11,105 bases of DNA from Microcaldota archaeon (GTDB lineage Archaea > Micrarchaeota > Micrarchaeia > Micrarchaeales > CABMGC01), in the NCBI GenBank assembly GCA_021791075.1, contig JAJYXH010000084.1, forward strand, positions 1-11,105, given 5' to 3'. The notes beneath the pieces are model-generated. The model searched no databases, was not told the origin of the DNA, and was given only the letters and a program-made list of their open reading frames with translations. Of the stretch, positions 1 to 6,811 are shown piece by piece (the first letter of the stretch is position 1; each line of letters begins with the position of its first letter). Position numbers and translations under genes: made by a program.

Positions 1-455
1 GGACACGGAGAGAGGCAAGGATCATGGATGCGCTGAACAGGAACGGCGTCCCTGCGCCCAGGATAGTCGCTGCCGGAGAGTTCTCGATCTACATGGAGAG
101 GCTTGCCGGAAAGCTCATGAAGGACTCGAAGCACAATGCCGCGATGATGAAGAAGGTAGCTGGTATCCTGGCACAGATGCACAATGCAGACATAATTCAC
201 GGTGACTTCACTCCGGCGAACATTATGTTTGATGGAGATAATGCCAAGGTTATAGATTTCGGGCTCTCAGACTACAGCAAGGACGATGAGCAGAAGGCCG
301 TGGACCTGTTGCTGATGAAGAGATCCGTCTCAGCGGCGATGTACAGGGTGTTCAGGGATGAGTATCTTGGACGCTCGACGAAAGGGAAGCAGGTACTCGG
401 CAGGCTTGCGGAAATAGAGCTCAGGGGAAGGTACCAGACAAGGACGCTCGGCTGA
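1..455 (+). CDS. bud32: Bud32-family (KEOPS) atypical protein kinase, C-terminal part
   Basis: The reading frame is open to the left edge, so the gene is cut by the window. The codons before the first ATG (position 24) read TRREARI, which fits the conserved R-rich segment after the ATP-lysine of Bud32, so that ATG is internal. Numbered from it, the catalytic loop IIHGDFTPANIMF (HGD ending at D61, N66) and the IDFGL metal-binding motif (D78) are intact. The C-terminus is rich in Arg (RGRYQTR), as in Bud32. The N-lobe with the glycine-rich loop and ATP-binding Lys lies outside. Bud32 is the small ATPase/kinase of KEOPS, which works with Kae1 to make t6A37 on ANN-decoding tRNAs in the cytoplasm. 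Whether kae1 is fused or adjacent cannot be seen. The stop lies 2 bp from the convergent ahcY stop. Confidence 0.9.
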   Translation, partial: TRREARIMDALNRNGVPAPRIVAAGEFSIYMERLAGKLMKDSKHNAAMMKKVAGILAQMHNADIIHGDFTPANIMFDGDNAKVIDFGLSDYSKDDEQKAVDLLLMKRSVSAAMYRVFRDEYLGRSTKGKQVLGRLAEIELRGRYQTRTLG

Positions 456-457
456 GG

Positions 458-1717
458 TCACGTCCCGTATCTCCACTGGGTCATGTACTCCTTCTGCTCC
501 TTTGTAAGCGCGTCTATGCTGATGCCCATCGACTTGAGCTTGAGCTTTGCGATTCTCTCATCCGTCTCCTCTGGCACGTTGTACACCTTGTTTCCGAGGC
601 TCTTCCCATTCTTTACGATGTTGACAGCGGCGAGCGCCTGGTTTGCGAAACTTAGGTCCATGACCTCGCTCGGATGGCCTTCGGCCGCCCCGAGGTTTAC
701 GAGCCTTCCCTCCGCAAGGACGTAAACCTTCCTCCCGTTTGAGAGCTCGAACTCCTTGAGGTGGTCCCTTATCTGCTTCGTCCTCTTCGCCTTCTTGTTC
801 AGGGTTCTCATGTCTATCTCGACGTCGAAGTGGCCGACATTGGCCATTATCGCGCCGTCCTTCATCCTGAGCATGTTGTCATAGGTCACGACATTCATGT
901 CACCTGTTGCGGTGATGAAGAGATCCCCCTCCTTCGCTGCATCGGCCATCGTCATTACCCCATATCCGTCCATTATCGCCTCCAGTGCCCTGAATGGATT
1001 GACTTCGGTTACTATGACCCTCGCGCCCATGCCGTGAAGCCTCATTGCCACGCCCCTGCCGACCCAGCCGTAGCCGGCAACGACAGCGACCTTTCCGGAG
1101 ATCATTATATTAGTGGCGCGTATTACGCCGTCGACTCCGCTCTGGCCAGTCCCGTACCTGTTGTCGAATAGGTACTTGGTGTATGCATTGTTGACTGCTA
1201 TTACGGGATATCTGAGGACCTTCTCCTCCTCCATGGCCTTTAATCTAGTTATACCGGTTGTTGTTTCCTCCGTTCCCCCCATTATCCTGAGGTTCTTGTA
1301 CTTCTGGTGGGTCGCCGCGTGAAGGTCAGCACCGTCGTCCATTATCAGATCCGGCTTGCTCCCGAGTATGGTCTTTATGTTATCGTTGTAGTCCTTGTCT
1401 GTCTGGCCCTTCCATGCGAAGACGTGCATGCCCTCCGAAGCCAGGGCTGCCGCTATGTCATCCTGCGTTGACAGCGGGTTTGAGCCTCCAAGGTAGACCT
1501 CTCCGCCCGCGGCGGCCATGGTCCTTGCAAGAACCCCGGTCTCCTTTGTCACGTGAAGCAGCATTGCGATTCTTAGCCCCTTCAGCGGCTTCGACATGCC
1601 GAGCTCCCTCCTTATCAGCATCAGCGTAGGCATGTGCGCCTCTGCCCATTCCAGCTGCCTCTCCCCCTGCCCCGCGAGCTTTATGTCCTTTATCTTGTAG
1701 TCCATGTGATCATCCAT
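458..1717 (-). CDS. ahcY: S-adenosylhomocysteine hydrolase
   Basis: 419 residues, the usual length of the prokaryotic enzyme. It reversibly splits S-adenosylhomocysteine into adenosine and homocysteine, removing the inhibitory product of SAM-dependent methylation. Visible landmarks are LHVTKETG (H55), the DDGADLH segment (127-133), the TEETTTG loop (149-155), K181/D185 in NAYTKYLFDN, the NAD Rossmann motif AGYGWVGRG (GxGxxG at 215-220), GHFDVEID (296-302) and H348 in EGHPSEVMD. The C-terminal tail ends QWRYGT. Two starts are possible: ATG at 1717, which overlaps the 3' end of the upstream SpoIIM-like gene by 8 bp, and ATG at 1705, four codons later. Neither has a strong Shine-Dalgarno sequence at good spacing. 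The overlap suggests translational coupling as the last gene of the run rpl41e, spoIIM-like, ahcY. Confidence 0.96.
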   Translation of the reverse strand: MDDHMDYKIKDIKLAGQGERQLEWAEAHMPTLMLIRRELGMSKPLKGLRIAMLLHVTKETGVLARTMAAAGGEVYLGGSNPLSTQDDIAAALASEGMHVFAWKGQTDKDYNDNIKTILGSKPDLIMDDGADLHAATHQKYKNLRIMGGTEETTTGITRLKAMEEEKVLRYPVIAVNNAYTKYLFDNRYGTGQSGVDGVIRATNIMISGKVAVVAGYGWVGRGVAMRLHGMGARVIVTEVNPFRALEAIMDGYGVMTMADAAKEGDLFITATGDMNVVTYDNMLRMKDGAIMANVGHFDVEIDMRTLNKKAKRTKQIRDHLKEFELSNGRKVYVLAEGRLVNLGAAEGHPSEVMDLSFANQALAAVNIVKNGKSLGNKVYNVPEETDERIAKLKLKSMGISIDALTKEQKEYMTQWRYGT

Positions 1718-2387
1718 TAGTTTTTCTCTTTATTAGTAGTACAGATAACAATATTATTACTCCGGCCGGGACCCAGACTAGGTATGCGTAGAACGGGTTG
1801 GCCTGCTCGGATCGGATCTCGGCGGACTCGAGTATCGCCGCGAGAAGCAGTATGGAACCGAGCATGATCCAAGAGCCGAAGTACCTTCCCAGCTCCGCCC
1901 TGAAGGTTCCCCTGAATATGGCCCTGACAATGTAGACGTTGGCAACGACCGCTATTGCATACGCGGAGAGCTCAAACCATGTGCTGGGCAGCGTGAAGAG
2001 GAGTAGAGTGATGAGTATTGCTGATACGCCGTAGCTTGCGGCCTCGGCTCCCAGCGTAAGGCCGGTAACCAGGGTGGATCCGGAGAAGACGATGAATCCG
2101 AATCCCGGAACTACCTCGAGAGTTGCGATTCCCAGATTATGCGTAAATATGTAGACCGCGGCGGCCGGCAGCGTCTGGTTCATTATCTCGGATCGCGAGT
2201 TGTTGAGGACCGTGAGCAGAGACGACTGATCCTGCTGCGGCAGAGGTATCACCGATGCTATGATGAGGGCGATGACCTCTATGGCGAATACGATCGCGAC
2301 AAGCCGCATCCACCTCCTGTCGAAGAGCTCGGAGATCTGGGCGCCAGCCCGGATCCTGCCCCTCCTGCCCCTGACTCCCCTAACCAT
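1710..2387 (-). CDS. SpoIIM-like (DUF95) integral membrane protein
   Basis: 225 residues with a basic N-terminus (about residues 1-25, many Arg) and roughly six hydrophobic segments (about 28-49, 74-92, 95-115, 120-157 as one or two, 172-188, 200-219). The family signature appears as FTHNLG (H83-N84), then VPGFG (P94-G95), a small-residue helix through G109, and LPSTWFE (P134, E139). This pattern is shared by SpoIIM/DUF95 proteins, which in spore formers belong to the engulfment machinery. In archaea, which do not sporulate, the role is unknown, perhaps membrane or envelope remodelling. The start is preceded by a GGGATGAG purine stretch that could act as a ribosome binding site. The stop overlaps the ahcY start, and the gene lies 47 bp after rpl41e on the same strand, so the three are probably co-transcribed. 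Confidence 0.75.
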   Translation of the reverse strand: MVRGVRGRRGRIRAGAQISELFDRRWMRLVAIVFAIEVIALIIASVIPLPQQDQSSLLTVLNNSRSEIMNQTLPAAAVYIFTHNLGIATLEVVPGFGFIVFSGSTLVTGLTLGAEAASYGVSAILITLLLFTLPSTWFELSAYAIAVVANVYIVRAIFRGTFRAELGRYFGSWIMLGSILLLAAILESAEIRSEQANPFYAYLVWVPAGVIILLSVLLIKRKTNG

Positions 2388-2434
2388 AATCTCATCCCAT
2401 TAGTTGTGCAACATGAGACAGTGGGTAGGCCTGA

Positions 2435-2509
2435 TCAGAGTTCTCCCACTCTTCTCTTCTGTGCGCGCTTTATCCTTCTTCTTCTCTTCTTTACCCACTT
2501 CCAGCGCAT
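2435..2509 (-). CDS. rpl41e: Ribosomal protein L41e (24 codons)
   Basis: A very short reading frame encoding MRWKWVKKRRRR, then IKRAQKRRVGEL. The pattern M-R-x-K-W-x-K-K-R followed by an Arg/Lys helix is that of L41e, the smallest protein of the eukaryotic and archaeal large subunit (25 residues in eukaryotes), a single basic helix that binds rRNA near the subunit interface. A TATA-like box on the minus strand (2566-2558) lies about 25 nt upstream of a predicted transcription start near 2537, giving a leader of about 28 nt rich in purines (AAGGGAAGA just before the ATG). The frame is also open upstream of this ATG and encodes PRKWKKKGR, so a longer form with a non-standard start is possible. 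It heads the run leading to the SpoIIM-like gene and ahcY. Confidence 0.82.
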   Translation of the reverse strand: MRWKWVKKRRRRIKRAQKRRVGEL

Positions 2510-2557
2510 TCTTCCCTTCTTCTTCCACTTCCTAGGTATGCTTCCCAGAATAACACC

Positions 2558-2566
2558 AAATATATT
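2558..2566 (-). promoter_or_regulatory. TATA-like box for the rpl41e transcript
   Basis: AATATATTT on the minus strand, in an AT-rich patch between two divergent genes. With the usual archaeal spacing of about 25 nt, transcription would begin near 2537, consistent with a short leader before the L41e ATG at 2509. Confidence 0.5.
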
Positions 2567-2620
2567 CTATCCGTGCCTTACGTCAAGGACGGAGAGTCAT
2601 AGATAATATCTTGATATATC

Positions 2621-2628
2621 TTTATATT
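2621..2628 (+). promoter_or_regulatory. TATA-like box for the surface-protein/cysS transcript
   Basis: TTTATATT within the AT-rich stretch 2597-2630. A start 25 nt downstream would fall near 2650, giving a leader of about 15 nt before the ATG at 2666. The divergent rpl41e promoter lies about 60 bp to the left. Confidence 0.5.
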
Positions 2629-2665
2629 ACTGAGCCTTGATAAACTCCTATATCGGGTAGAGCGG

Positions 2666-3430
2666 ATGGCCAAGAGCGCGAGCACGTACATAATAATAAT
2701 TGCGATCCTAGTCGCGGCGGTTATAGCGATCGGCTATGTGCTCCAGAACCTCGAGGCGCAGCACCTGCACCCCACCACGAGCACTATCCCGCCGACCACG
2801 GTCGTTAACTTCACGACAAGCTCTCCGGTTACGACAATGAATTACAGCAACTCGAGCTTCTCGAGCTGCATCTCGCCTTCGTCTACACAGCCAATATACA
2901 ACGGATACTTCGCAACCGGCAACTATGCCGGATGGAACGCTTCCGGCACAGGATTCGGAACCGGACCGTTCAATCTCACTGCAGCGAACAAGAATGGGGC
3001 ATACTACAGCGCAAAGTGGTCTGGATACAATGGCACTTATATCGCCACGACATACCTGGGAGGCACCTTCGTCAGCGTTGGCAACATAACCTCGCAGCAG
3101 TTCAAGGTAACCGAGCCATACATAAACTTCAAGATAATATCCGTGCAGAGCAACTACCTCTACGTTGAGCTGCTCGAGAACGGCAGGCCGCTCCTGATAA
3201 ACCACTACAATACCTACGCGGCCCCGAACAACCCGAATCCGCAGTCAACTTTCGTCAATGCGAGCATACCGGTCGTCTCGCTCCTCTGCAAGAACGTCAG
3301 CATAAGGGTCGTGGCGCGACTCGTGGGAACCGACGTAAACAAGTACAGCTACATAGCCGTCGGCGGCTTCTACCTTAGCAAGAAGCAGGTCCAGACCCCA
3401 GGAATACTCGTAAACACGACGATAGTCTGA
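2666..3430 (+). CDS. Membrane-anchored, sequon-rich extracellular protein of unknown function
   Basis: 254 residues; I do not recognise a named family. Residues 8-27 form one hydrophobic segment after MAKSAST with no clear cleavage site, so it is probably an N-terminal anchor with the rest outside the cell. Residues 36-76 are a Thr/Ser/Pro-rich spacer. The remainder is probably beta-rich. It opens with NGYFATGNYAGW (79-90), which resembles the 'NGDFETGD..GW' start of carbohydrate-binding-like beta-sandwich domains, and ends with IAVGGFYL (230-237). Ten N-x-S/T sequons (N48, 59, 62, 91, 103, 122, 140, 198, 210, 250) suggest heavy N-glycosylation, and the only cysteines, C68 and C208, could form a disulfide. 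cysS follows after 19 bp on the same strand, so the two probably share a transcript without an obvious functional link. An adhesin or S-layer-associated role is a guess. Confidence 0.7.
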   Translation: MAKSASTYIIIIAILVAAVIAIGYVLQNLEAQHLHPTTSTIPPTTVVNFTTSSPVTTMNYSNSSFSSCISPSSTQPIYNGYFATGNYAGWNASGTGFGTGPFNLTAANKNGAYYSAKWSGYNGTYIATTYLGGTFVSVGNITSQQFKVTEPYINFKIISVQSNYLYVELLENGRPLLINHYNTYAAPNNPNPQSTFVNASIPVVSLLCKNVSIRVVARLVGTDVNKYSYIAVGGFYLSKKQVQTPGILVNTTIV

Positions 3431-3449
3431 TTTGATTTCCGCTGATCTG

Positions 3450-4889
3450 ATGGCAGTGAACCCCGATCTTAAGATATACAACACGCTCTCCAGGAAGGAG
3501 GAGAGGTTCGTGCCGCTGCACGAAGGCAGGGTTGACATGTTCGTCTGCGGCCAGACGGTCTACGACGATGCGCACTTAGGGCATGCGAAGAATTACATAG
3601 ACTTCAGCATAGTGGCCAGATGGCTCAGGCACATCGGCTACGAGGTCAGGTACGTCCAGAACATAACCGACGTCGACGACAAGATAATAGCCAGGGCTAA
3701 GGAGAAGGGACAGGACCCGATAGAGCTCGCGAGGCAGTTCGAGGCGCGGTTCTTCGAGGACATGGACGCGATAGGCGTCAGGAAGGACGTGAGCGGATAT
3801 CCGAGGTCGCACGACTTCATGGACGAGATAAAGCTGCAGATACAGCTGCTGCTCGACAGGGGATACGCGTACGTATTGGATGGTGACGTCTACTATGACG
3901 TCGCAAGATTCGCGGACTATGCGAAGCTCTCCGGAGTCAAAATGGAGGACCTGGAGAAGCACAGGATAGAACCGAGGGAGGGAAAGAGGAATGCCTATGA
4001 CTTTGCTCTCTGGAAGGCGTCGAAACCGGGAGAGCCATCATGGAAGATAGAGGTTACTGAGAGAGGGGAGTCTGTGGTGCTTGAGGGAAGGCCGGGATGG
4101 CACATCGAAGACACCGCGATGACGCACAGCATCTTCGGAGCGCAGTACGACCTCCACGGGGGGGCGGCGGAGCTTATCTTTCCGCACCACAGCAACGAGA
4201 TCGCGCAGGCGGAGGCGGCCTTCGGCAAGGTCCCTTTCGTCAGGTACTGGATGCACGCGGGGGTGCTCCGGGTAAACGGAGAGAAGATGAGCAAGAGCCT
4301 CGGCAATTTCATAAAGATACGCGACTTCCTGAAGAAGCACGTCGCGGAGTCGCTCAGGCTCCTGATCTGCTCGACGCACTACAGGAAGGAGATAAATTAC
4401 ACCGATAAGCTCATAGGCGACGCGGAGAAGAAGCTAAGGTACATGTACGCATCGCTCTCCCTATTCTATAACATGGAGGAGAAGAGCGGCGTCGGAGCTG
4501 AGTACGTAGCCAACATAGCAAACACGCTTAGCGCGAACTTCCACGAGGCGATGAACGGAGACTTCAACACCTCGCTTGCACTCTCCGAGCTCTACAGGGC
4601 CATAGAGTCCCTTAGGGGATTTGCGGAGTCCAACAAGTCAGTTGACGGGGAGGAGAAGGGAAGGGCGATAGCGAAGGTTCTTGAGCTCGCCGGCATTCTC
4701 GGCATACTCCAGGGCGATTCGTACAAGCATAAGCTGCCGGACAAGGCCGTGGAGCTCATCAGGCAGAGGGAAGGCCTGAGGAAGGAGGGAAAGTACAAGG
4801 AGTCTGACGAGATAAGGGACAGGATAAGGAAGGATTACAAGATAGTGGTCGAGGACAGCGAGTACGGAACCCTCTGGTACGGCGCCTAG
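3450..4889 (+). CDS. cysS: Cysteinyl-tRNA synthetase
   Basis: 479 residues from the ATG at 3450. A TTG at 3432 would add six residues, but MAVNPDLKIYNTLSRK is the natural N-terminus. The enzyme charges tRNA-Cys with cysteine in the cytoplasm. The class I Rossmann fold is shown by FVCGQTVYDDAHLGHAKNY (zinc ligand C33; HIGH-type motif HLGH 42-45), the VQNITDVDDKII segment typical of CysRS, GRPGWHIEDTAM, FPHHSNE (zinc ligands H246 and E250) and EKMSKSLGN (KMSKS 279-283). The C-terminal helical anticodon-binding region ends at DSEYGTLWYGA. The position that is a zinc-ligand Cys in the E. coli enzyme (WHIEC) is Asp221 here. The gene ends in a TAG that overlaps the convergent neighbour's TAG. Confidence 0.97.
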   Translation: MAVNPDLKIYNTLSRKEERFVPLHEGRVDMFVCGQTVYDDAHLGHAKNYIDFSIVARWLRHIGYEVRYVQNITDVDDKIIARAKEKGQDPIELARQFEARFFEDMDAIGVRKDVSGYPRSHDFMDEIKLQIQLLLDRGYAYVLDGDVYYDVARFADYAKLSGVKMEDLEKHRIEPREGKRNAYDFALWKASKPGEPSWKIEVTERGESVVLEGRPGWHIEDTAMTHSIFGAQYDLHGGAAELIFPHHSNEIAQAEAAFGKVPFVRYWMHAGVLRVNGEKMSKSLGNFIKIRDFLKKHVAESLRLLICSTHYRKEINYTDKLIGDAEKKLRYMYASLSLFYNMEEKSGVGAEYVANIANTLSANFHEAMNGDFNTSLALSELYRAIESLRGFAESNKSVDGEEKGRAIAKVLELAGILGILQGDSYKHKLPDKAVELIRQREGLRKEGKYKESDEIRDRIRKDYKIVVEDSEYGTLWYGA

Positions 4890-5347
4890 GAAGGCTGCAC
4901 TGCCGGTCCGGGGACTGCAGGCACCTCAGTAACTATCTGCGATGCCCTTCTTCCACCGCGCTTCTTCTGGTTCTCCGTATTGGCAGTGGCAAAGAGTATC
5001 CCGAGGTCGTCCTGCTTCTCGGTCTCCATCCAGGATTTTATGTAAACGGATATGTTCTTCAGCGGCCTGGTGTACCTGTCCGTGAAGCTGTAGGCGTTGT
5101 TCTCGTGCTTGAGTATTCCGACGGTGACCCCGAAGTCGAGATACCTCTTCCACGTCGCTATCGGAAGGTCGTCGCTGCAGTCCTTCAGCCTGAGCTCCTT
5201 GTGGACCTTTACCTCGTTGAGCGCCTTTGAGAATCTGTACGCCTTCGTCTCGTTGTCGAAGTATATCTTTGCGATCTCCCTTACGTTCGGGCTCTTCAGC
5301 TTCTCCTTAAGCGCTGCATCCTCGAACTCCCAGTACCTGATCGCCAT
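4886..5347 (-). CDS. Conserved-looking 153-residue protein, possible winged-helix fold
   Basis: No family recognised. Residues 1-115 look globular, with a mix of predicted helices and a segment WKRYLDFGVTVGILKHENNA (about 76-95) followed by YSFTDRYTRPL that resembles the recognition helix and wing of a winged helix. Residues 120-153 look disordered: a basic patch KKRGGRR followed by a Pro/Val/Ala-rich tail ending VQPS. No membrane segment or catalytic motif is visible. It lies 26 bp downstream of the Drg GTPase gene on the same strand, so it is probably co-transcribed and could be a partner. Its TAG stop shares the palindrome CTAG (4886-4889) with the cysS stop, so the two convergent genes overlap by 4 bp. 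Confidence 0.7.
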   Translation of the reverse strand: MAIRYWEFEDAALKEKLKSPNVREIAKIYFDNETKAYRFSKALNEVKVHKELRLKDCSDDLPIATWKRYLDFGVTVGILKHENNAYSFTDRYTRPLKNISVYIKSWMETEKQDDLGILFATANTENQKKRGGRRASQIVTEVPAVPGPAVQPS

Positions 5348-5373
5348 GTTCTACTACTAAACCTATCAGGATT

Positions 5374-6486
5374 TTAAGTCTTCGCATATATGAGGGTAAC
5401 AACGTCTTCATCCATTACCTTATGCTCTGGGCCCATCTTCTGGTTCTTGAACTTCACGCTCCTTCCCTCCACGTATCCGTATCTCAGGTTCTTTGCCGTC
5501 TTGGAGTGGACCGCTTTTGCGACGTCCATGACGCTCGAGCCGGACTTCAGGACGAGTGGCTTCGACATGTCCGGGTGCCCGTCCTTCGGCTTCAGGTATA
5601 TTCTTATCAGGTTCAGCTTCTTGAAGAGCATCTCCTTGAGATCCCATATGTTCGTGTCCCTCATTGCGCTTATGGGCACTACCGGCATCCCGGTCTTGGC
5701 GCCTATCTCCGCCGCCATCTTCTGTACGGCACTCTCCTCGGAGGTGTCTATCTTGTTCAGTGCGACCATGCCCCCTATGTAGGCCACGTTTCCCGCGAGC
5801 AGGTCCACTATGTCGTCTGCTGTCGCGTCCTCGTAGAAGTATATGTCGGCATTGAAGATGCTGAACTCGTTCATTATCCCGACGATCAGTGACTTCTCCG
5901 GGATCCTGTGCTTGTTTGCCGCTACGGTTATTCCGCCGGTCTTCTTCTCCTCTATCCTTATCTCGGGCCTGTGCCTGTTTGGCCGTATGCCGAGCAGGTT
6001 CAGCTCCTCTATCAACGCGTAGAGCTGGTCGGTCCTGTTAACATCGACAAGAAAGAGAAGAAGGTCCGATGTCCTGATCACGCTTGCGATCTTGGTTCCC
6101 TCCCCCTTGCCTTCGTGTGCGCCGCTGATCAGTCCCGGAAGGTCGAGGATCTGTATCTTCGCGCCGTTGTACTGCAGCATTCCCGGAATCACTTCGACAG
6201 TGGTGAATGCATAGCCCGCGACCTTCGACTCGACGTTTGTCATTACCTTGAGGAGCGAGGATTTTCCTGCGTTGGGGAATCCGACGAGAACCACCGTTGC
6301 GTCTCCCGTCTTCTTTACAGAGAATCCGACTCCCCCGGTGCCCTTCTTCGCGGCCATGTCCTTCTTGATCTTGGCCATCTTTGCGCGCAGAAGCCCGAGG
6401 TACTTGTTAGTAGCCTTGTTGTATTTTGTCTTCGAGTACTGCTCCTGCAGTTCGTCCAGCTTGTTTTGAAGCGCTTGGTCAGGCAT
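5374..6486 (-). CDS. Drg/Rbg-family GTPase with C-terminal TGS domain
   Basis: 370 residues, the normal size for Drg proteins. The N-terminal 1-60 is a basic helical segment. The G domain carries G1 GFPNAGKS (69-76), the switch I Thr in FTTVEVIPG (T95/T96), G3 DLPG (115-118) followed by the family-typical switch II ISGAHEGKGEG, G4 NKID (244-247) and G5 SA (273-274). An inserted S5D2L-like segment lies between about 165 and 235. The TGS domain covers about 294-369. Drg/Obg-type TRAFAC GTPases associate with ribosomes and RNA; archaeal Drg function is poorly defined. A GGAGG at 6496-6492 with 5-6 nt spacing supports the ATG at 6486. It heads a two-gene unit with the downstream 153-residue protein. 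Confidence 0.93.
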   Translation of the reverse strand: MPDQALQNKLDELQEQYSKTKYNKATNKYLGLLRAKMAKIKKDMAAKKGTGGVGFSVKKTGDATVVLVGFPNAGKSSLLKVMTNVESKVAGYAFTTVEVIPGMLQYNGAKIQILDLPGLISGAHEGKGEGTKIASVIRTSDLLLFLVDVNRTDQLYALIEELNLLGIRPNRHRPEIRIEEKKTGGITVAANKHRIPEKSLIVGIMNEFSIFNADIYFYEDATADDIVDLLAGNVAYIGGMVALNKIDTSEESAVQKMAAEIGAKTGMPVVPISAMRDTNIWDLKEMLFKKLNLIRIYLKPKDGHPDMSKPLVLKSGSSVMDVAKAVHSKTAKNLRYGYVEGRSVKFKNQKMGPEHKVMDEDVVTLIYAKT

Positions 6487-6535
6487 GTCCGTCCTCCAGA
6501 CTCTGAGTGTAGATGAGTTATAATTTGGATAACTC

Positions 6536-6545
6536 GCTTAAATAC
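6536..6545. promoter_or_regulatory. AT-rich promoter element between divergent drg and small basic peptide genes
   Basis: GCTTAAATAC on the plus strand reads GTATTTAAGC on the minus strand, so it resembles a TATA box in both directions. Read rightward, the start would be near 6566, 13 nt before the ATG at 6579. Read leftward, it would be near 6515, leaving a leader that contains the drg GGAGG. A second candidate for the leftward direction is AATTATAA at 6528-6521. Which box serves which gene is not decided by the sequence. Confidence 0.4.
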
Positions 6546-6578
6546 TCTCGTGTTGATGTATAATCAAGTTGATTTAGA

Positions 6579-6650
6579 ATGGCAAAGAAAACGGCCAGGA
6601 GAAAGGCCAGAAAAACTTCGAAGAAGTCTTCGAAGAAAGGGAAGAGATAA
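6579..6650 (+). CDS. Small Lys/Arg-rich basic peptide (23 residues)
   Basis: Starts MAKKTARRKARKTSKKSS and ends KKGKR; 14 of 23 residues are Lys or Arg and the rest are nearly all Thr, Ser, Ala or Gly. There is no hydrophobic core, so it would be unfolded alone and bind nucleic acid or rRNA. Three things support a real gene: a TATA-like box about 40 nt upstream, a clean ATG-TAA frame, and T-rich runs (about 6656-6686) immediately after the stop that suit archaeal termination. It could be a nucleoid-compacting peptide like the basic tails of histone H1-like proteins, or a very small ribosome-associated protein. I recognise no exact family. Confidence 0.6.
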   Translation: MAKKTARRKARKTSKKSSKKGKR

Positions 6651-6654
6651 ACAG

Positions 6655-6686
6655 GATTTTTTGATTTTCAATTTTTTTATTTTTTA
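6655..6686 (+). terminator. T-rich archaeal-type terminator
   Basis: Several runs of six to seven T on the plus strand just after the small basic peptide gene, with no stable hairpin before them. Oligo-T runs in the non-template strand are the known archaeal termination signal. Confidence 0.6.
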
Positions 6687-6707
6687 AATCCATGAGCCGT
6701 TGCGCAT

Positions 6708-6745
6708 CCTACATCCCGGGCATGAACTTCGAGAGCTGCTTCCTG
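6708..6745 (-). repeat. Displaced copy of the srp54 3' end (38-bp direct repeat, copy 1)
   Basis: Identical over 38 bp to 7471-7508. On the minus strand it carries the last 11 codons of srp54 (RKQLSKFMPGM) with the TAG stop, but no SRP54 reading frame leads into it. Bases on either side do not match the flanks of copy 2. It is read as the original 3' end of srp54, separated from the gene when the vapBC segment arrived. Confidence 0.9.
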
Positions 6746-6793
6746 CCAGACTTAGCAAAGAAGGATAAGATTTGTCGGAAGTTCACATTAGTA

Positions 6794-6804
6794 AGATTTA
6801 TATA
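6794..6804 (+). promoter_or_regulatory. vapBC promoter (TATA box)
   Basis: GATTTATATAT lies 33-43 nt upstream of the vapB ATG at 6837. With typical archaeal spacing the transcript would begin near 6826, leaving a leader of about 10 nt. Confidence 0.6.
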
Positions 6805-6811
6805 TTTATTT

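Noticed and set aside
761..1171. A long plus-strand open frame inside ahcY
   Set aside because: It is antisense to a clear S-adenosylhomocysteine hydrolase frame and shows no recognisable motif; the same holds for similar frames opposite cysS, drg and srp54.
2441..2530. Polypyrimidine low-complexity tract
   Set aside because: Its minus strand is explained by the Lys/Arg codons of rpl41e.
3432..3449. TTG start for cysS, six codons upstream
   Set aside because: The ATG at 3450 gives the usual CysRS N-terminus, and the extension lies directly after the previous gene's stop.
6746..6790. Further srp54-derived sequence beyond the 38-bp repeat
   Set aside because: Comparison with 7509-7553 shows no alignment past the edge of the repeat.
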